Below the pieces are notes generated by a model. The model was given only the letters and a program-made list of their open reading frames with translations, searched no databases and had not been told where the DNA came from. From Brotonthovivens ammoniilytica (lineage in GTDB: Bacteria > Bacillota > Clostridia > Lachnospirales > Lachnospiraceae): a stretch of DNA of 64,000 bases. The stretch covers positions 1 to 64,000 of the forward strand of contig NZ_JAOQJQ010000002.1 of the NCBI RefSeq assembly GCF_025566885.1, written 5' to 3'. Shown one piece after another: positions 61,917-64,000 of this stretch. Position 1 is the first letter of the stretch. Each line of letters begins with the position of its first letter. The translations under genes were made by a program, and so were the position numbers.

Positions 61917-62276
61917 TTATTGGAAAAGCTGTATCTTAATATCGGTTATATCTCCTGCACCAGTTACAAGTATAATTGCTACTACATCGCCTTGTTCCAA
62001 ATCGGATAGATTACTCACTTCATTGCCGAGAACAACACTTGTTTCTGCCTATACATCGTATCGGACAATATCGCGTTCGTTTAAAGAAAGCTTCTCAACA
62101 GATATCATGCTTGGTGTAATCTCTTGAACTTCCGCATAAAAGGTATATATATCCATTGGCGAAATCTGCCCTGTACTGTTTTTTAAACGGTTATAAGCGA
62201 CTTTATAACCAACAAAATAACTGACTATTACCAGCTTATAGTATTCTGCTTTATCGAATCGAGTCATTGGCATCAT
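61917..62276 (-). pseudogene. Small gene interrupted by an in-frame TAG
   Basis: On the minus strand one frame runs from ATG 62276 for 75 codons to ...VRYDV, then TAG (62051-62049). It continues in the same frame without another stop for 43 codons (AETSVVLGNEVSNLSDLEQGDVVAIILVTGAGDITDIKIQLFQ) to TAA at 61919-61917. The second part has normal protein composition, so the TAG looks like a recent nonsense mutation or a suppressed stop. The first part contains YKLVIVSYFVGYKVAYNRLK. It is 11 bases downstream of the ABC ATPase gene and probably belongs to that operon. Family unknown. Confidence 0.65.
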
Positions 62277-62286
62277 TCAGTCGTAT

Positions 62287-63759
62287 TTATACCATAAAAA
62301 AATTTTTTATTTTATCAATTAGCAAACCTTGTAACCATCCTGTTTCAATAATTCTGCCTTCTTCCATAAATACAAGATAATCACAGCACTGTTCGATGAG
62401 TTCCGGGTCGTGTGTTATTATAAACTGGGTTTTCCCCTTTGCTTTCATATTTTTTATTGCCTCGGCAACATCTATCATCCTTGTATAGTCTAATCCGCTA
62501 GTTGGTTCATCATATACTAAAATTTGCTTATCTGATGCTAGTGCACATGCAACAGACACTCTTTGTTTTTGCCCACCAGAAAGCGACATGGGATGAACAT
62601 CTTGATATTGCTCCAAATTTAGTGAAGTTAGAATTTGATCAACTTTTTCTTTTTTTGATTTTTCCTCCTCATTACTTTTTTCCATAGATAAAAGAAGCTC
62701 ATCTAATACACTTTCAGTAAAAAGCTGATGATTAACATCTTGCATTACGAGGTAACAAGTTTTGATACGTTCTTTCCAGTTTAGAACACATCCATTAAAT
62801 GTCATTGTACCGCTTGTTTTCTTTTCCAAGCCACACATACATCTGCCAAAAGTTGACTTACCTGCTCCATTTTTTCCTATCACCGCCACGACACTTCCGC
62901 ACGGGATTGATAAAGATGGAATATCAAGATTTTTCTCTCTTTCGTAGGCAAAAGAAAAATCTTTGAAATAGATAACTTCTTCCTTTTTGACTGTATTGGA
63001 ATATAATTTATCAAAAGATACTGTCCGTGATCTTAATCCCATTTTAGCCAGAATATCGTCAGGAATTGTTAAAAATTCCTGAATAGAAATATCCTGTTCA
63101 ATGAAACCATTTTTAACATAAACTACACGATCAACAATATCCATAAGCCAATAGAGCCTATGTTCAGCTATGACGATTGTACATCCAGCTTCTTTCCACT
63201 GTTTTATGACTCCAGCCAACTCATAGATTGCTTCGATATCCAAGTTGGAAGATGGCTCATCCATGACCAGAATTTGAGGAAAGAGTGTTGCCACAGAAGC
63301 ACAAGCAATCTTTTGTTTTTGTCCTCCAGATAGAGCAAATAAACTTTTTCCAAGTAAAGGAGTTAGTTTTAGTTTATCTACAATTTCTTCAAAACGCTGA
63401 TATATGTTTTCCTTTTCCATTCCAATATTTTCGCAAGCAAAAACAATTTCTGAATCCGTTTGCACAGTGTAAAACTGCGATTTGGGATTTTGAAAAACGG
63501 AGCCAACAAAAGGGGTTAGTTCGTAAAGCTCACTTTTCTTTGTATTAAATCCGCAAACGGTAATATCACCAGAAAGTTCTCCCTCATAAAAATTGGGAAT
63601 TAAGCCGTTAATCATTCGCGACAATGTTGTTTTTCCACATCCAGAGCTACCACAAAGTAGTACTACCTGCCCCCTAGGAATCTGTAGATTAATATTATGT
63701 ACTCCGGCGTCGGACTTCGCATGGTTATATACAAAGTCTACCTGTTCCAATTTTATCAT
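62287..63759 (-). CDS. ECF-type ABC transporter ATP-binding protein with two ATPase domains
   Basis: The 490-residue protein is a fusion of two ATPase domains, as in YkoD/CbiO-like double ATPases of energy-coupling-factor (vitamin or cation) transporters. The first has CGSSGCGKTTLSRMINGL, FALSGGQKQKIACAS and ILVMDEPSSNLD. The second has IGKNGAGKSTFGRCMCGL, MSLSGGQKQRVSVACAL and ILVYDEPTSGLD. Both look catalytically complete. I choose ATG 63759; TTG/GTG codons to 63771 are in frame but very close to AGGAG. AT-rich relative to the ICE. Substrate is unknown because the S component is outside or absent. Confidence 0.9.
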   Translation of the reverse strand: MIKLEQVDFVYNHAKSDAGVHNINLQIPRGQVVLLCGSSGCGKTTLSRMINGLIPNFYEGELSGDITVCGFNTKKSELYELTPFVGSVFQNPKSQFYTVQTDSEIVFACENIGMEKENIYQRFEEIVDKLKLTPLLGKSLFALSGGQKQKIACASVATLFPQILVMDEPSSNLDIEAIYELAGVIKQWKEAGCTIVIAEHRLYWLMDIVDRVVYVKNGFIEQDISIQEFLTIPDDILAKMGLRSRTVSFDKLYSNTVKKEEVIYFKDFSFAYEREKNLDIPSLSIPCGSVVAVIGKNGAGKSTFGRCMCGLEKKTSGTMTFNGCVLNWKERIKTCYLVMQDVNHQLFTESVLDELLLSMEKSNEEEKSKKEKVDQILTSLNLEQYQDVHPMSLSGGQKQRVSVACALASDKQILVYDEPTSGLDYTRMIDVAEAIKNMKAKGKTQFIITHDPELIEQCCDYLVFMEEGRIIETGWLQGLLIDKIKNFFMV

Positions 63760-63774
63760 TAAAAGCACCAACTC

Positions 63775-64000
63775 CTATTTGTAAATTATAAAAACAATAA
63801 TGCAGCATATAGTGGCAAAGAAAGCAATTCCATCTCTCCAAGTAAAGCCAATGGGGCAGACATTCGTTCTTTTAACTGGTGAGTTCAATCCTCTTGTGAG
63901 CGCTGAAGCTGCTAGATCATTTCCTATAGAGACGATGCTTGTTAAAAAAGGTACCATACGGTATTCAAGCATTTTCATAGGGTTTCTTATGGAACCCACT
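63775..64000 (-). CDS. EcfT-like transmembrane component, C-terminal part only
   Basis: The frame is open at the right window edge. The visible 74 residues include FLTSIVSIGNDLAASALTRGL, which resembles the coupling segment of EcfT proteins (the usual motif is SAEARGL). A final membrane helix GIAFFATICCIIVFIIYK follows. Its stop codon is 15 bases before the ATPase start, so the two are co-transcribed. The 5' end is beyond the window, so full length cannot be judged. Confidence 0.8.
   Translation of the reverse strand, partial: VGSIRNPMKMLEYRMVPFLTSIVSIGNDLAASALTRGLNSPVKRTNVCPIGFTWRDGIAFFATICCIIVFIIYK

Noticed and set aside
63884..63908. Similarity of GTTCAATCCTCTTGTGAGCG to the tRNA-Arg T-arm, as a possible right attachment site
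   Set aside because: The match is broken and lies within the EcfT-like coding sequence encoding a family-typical segment, so it is probably chance.

Overview
The window is a chromosomal replication-origin region of a Firmicutes (class Clostridia) bacterium, most likely a Lachnospiraceae gut anaerobe. This rests on the dnaA-dnaN-yaaA-recF-gyrB-gyrA block, the rpmH-rnpA-yidD-yidC-jag-mnmE-mnmG-rsmG-parA-parB block, the DUF4446-like and DUF3881-like genes after parB, AT-rich chromosomal DNA with frequent TTG/GTG starts, and a Tn1549-family type conjugative element downstream. Genus and species cannot be read from the sequence.

Layout. 1-850: the 5' end of a 16S rRNA gene on the minus strand, with its leader, tandem promoters and an upstream tRNA-Ser(GCU). 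1.0-4.7 kb: a small membrane protein, a YczE-like membrane protein divergent from a LysR regulator, and a two-subunit iron-sulfur fumarase. 4.7-13.3 kb: gyrA, gyrB, recF, yaaA, dnaN and dnaA, all pointing left. 11.6-13.7 kb: oriC, where gene orientation flips. 13.7-20.6 kb: ribosomal protein, RNase P, membrane insertion, tRNA modification and 16S methylation genes pointing right. 20.6-22.5 kb: a group II intron with its reverse transcriptase, placed just after the rsmG terminator. 22.5-27.1 kb: a membrane-anchored alpha/beta hydrolase, two parS sites, the chromosomal parA-parB pair and two lineage-typical genes of unknown function.

27.2 kb to at least 61.6 kb: an integrative and conjugative element (ICE) of clearly higher GC content. 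It abuts a tRNA-Arg(CCU) gene, which is itself preceded by a broken 5' half of another tRNA-Arg(CCU). The ICE carries its own ParA/ParB pair, a 1381-residue thioester/Cna-B surface adhesin with a TPKTG anchor, a matching class B sortase, a 2776-residue ArdC-like/N6-methylase/Snf2 protein with a TnpV-like gene nested inside it out of frame, a TOPRIM primase-like protein, a candidate oriT with MobC and relaxase, PcfB, VirD4 coupling ATPase, Maff2-like subunit, VirB6-like protein, PrgI, VirB4 ATPase, two DNA methyltransferases and a lysozyme/CHAP wall hydrolase. Together these make DNA processing, a Gram-positive type IV secretion channel, wall penetration and recipient attachment. No integrase or excisionase lies in the window, so the right end of the element is outside it or unrecognised.

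61.6-64.0 kb: a regulator gene, then an AT-rich leftward operon encoding a double-ATPase ECF-type ABC transporter, the end of its EcfT partner, and a small gene interrupted by an in-frame TAG. Whether this operon is ICE cargo or flanking chromosome is open.

The best candidates for new biology are the out-of-frame tnpV-like gene inside the giant helicase-methylase ORF, the cluster of eight GCTAAT motifs at the left end of the ICE, the half-tRNA beside the intact tRNA, the candidate oriT, the MT-A70 methyltransferase inside the secretion operon, and the intron insertion that separates a hydrolase gene from its terminator.
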